In this document: positions 5,744 to 5,920 of the stretch, piece by piece
How the letters are laid out: each line of letters opens with the position of its first letter
Position numbering within the stretch: position 1 is the first letter of the stretch
Assembly (NCBI GenBank): GCA_023459755.1
Contig: JAEWSS010000128.1
Coordinates: 1-5,920 of the forward strand
Direction: 5' to 3'
DNA length: 5,920 nt
Source: Verrucomicrobiota bacterium
GTDB lineage: Bacteria; Verrucomicrobiota; Lentisphaeria; Victivallales; Victivallaceae
Made by a program: the position numbers and the translations under genes
The notes under the pieces: generated by a model
The model's database searches: none
What the model saw: only the letters and a program-made list of their open reading frames with translations
What the model was told of the DNA's origin: nothing

Positions 5744-5920
5744 TCAGTCAAGCGCGGAAATACCCAGCAGATAATACGGAATGCCTTTGCCGTTGACCGT
5801 GATTGAAACAATCTTCTTTTCCGGCGACGGGTTGTCCCAGGAGAAACACCATGCCCGCACCGGGCGACCGTCCACCATCCATTCGGCGCTGCGGTGTTTG
5901 GGCAGCATGGTGTTATAGTC
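5744..5920 (-). CDS. C-terminal end of a probable carbohydrate-associated beta-sandwich protein
   Basis: A frame open from the window edge ends at TGA (5744-5746) and gives 58 residues, from DYNTMLPKHRSAEW through AWCFSWDNPSPEKKI and VSITVNG to YYLLGISALD. The pattern, a Trp-rich strand followed by Asn-Pro-x-Pro-Glu-Lys-x-Ile and a final Leu-Leu-Gly-Ile strand, resembles the last strands of sugar-binding or glycoside-hydrolase accessory domains, in which NPxPxxxI followed by a terminal hydrophobic strand recurs. That likeness comes from memory of such proteins and is not proof; the catalytic part, if any, lies outside the window. The codon use fits its neighbours and a good terminator follows, so I take it as a real gene end. 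It is transcribed towards the plus-strand gene and is probably unrelated to the exosortase operon. Confidence 0.7.
   Translation of the reverse strand, partial: DYNTMLPKHRSAEWMVDGRPVRAWCFSWDNPSPEKKIVSITVNGKGIPYYLLGISALD

Noticed and set aside
1..5920. tRNA, rRNA, CRISPR arrays, insertion sequences or attachment sites
   Set aside because: I saw no cloverleaf, no regularly spaced repeats, no transposase or integrase, and no terminal inverted or target-site repeats anywhere in the window.

Overview
This looks like a complete, compact exosortase (protein-sorting) locus from a Gram-negative bacterium. Moderately high G+C coding DNA, AT-rich promoters, an EpsI-type partner and the style of the flanking proteins suggest the Planctomycetota-Verrucomicrobiota-Chlamydiota group, perhaps Lentisphaerota. 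That placement is inference from protein style; there is no rRNA or marker gene here to prove it.

Layout. Most genes lie on the minus strand and read right to left. At the right edge (5744-5920) is the C-terminal end of a protein whose last residues resemble the final strands of carbohydrate-associated beta-sandwich domains; a hairpin with a U-tract at 5682-5715 terminates it. On the plus strand, 5191-5670 encodes a small protein with one N-terminal membrane anchor and no recognised function. A 244-bp AT-rich intergenic region (4947-5190) holds divergent promoters around a 27-bp pure A/T tract. From there a tight minus-strand operon runs: a 758-residue membrane-anchored TPR protein (2670-4946), an exosortase with an intact Cys/Arg/His triad (1847-about 2713), and a multi-pass membrane protein with a C-terminal EpsI-like domain (771-1850). 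These genes overlap by a few to some tens of bases. An 84-bp gap (687-770) with a near-consensus promoter leads to a 209-residue secreted protein (57-686). It has an N-terminal signal peptide and a C-terminal MPLPG / hydrophobic helix / Arg-rich tail, so it is the obvious substrate of the exosortase. A further gene seems to start at 55, coupled to it, and runs off the left edge.

How they fit together (inference from known exosortase systems). The substrate is exported by Sec and held in the inner membrane by its C-terminal helix. The exosortase cuts near the MPLPG motif and passes the protein on for surface attachment or release, probably with help from the EpsI-like protein. The TPR protein occupies the place of the TPR proteins (PrsT-like) that accompany other exosortase loci. 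No polysaccharide biosynthesis genes are visible. The most notable points are the dedicated substrate with its own strong promoter, the variant sorting signal, and an EpsI-like protein whose membrane half resembles an exosortase without catalytic residues.
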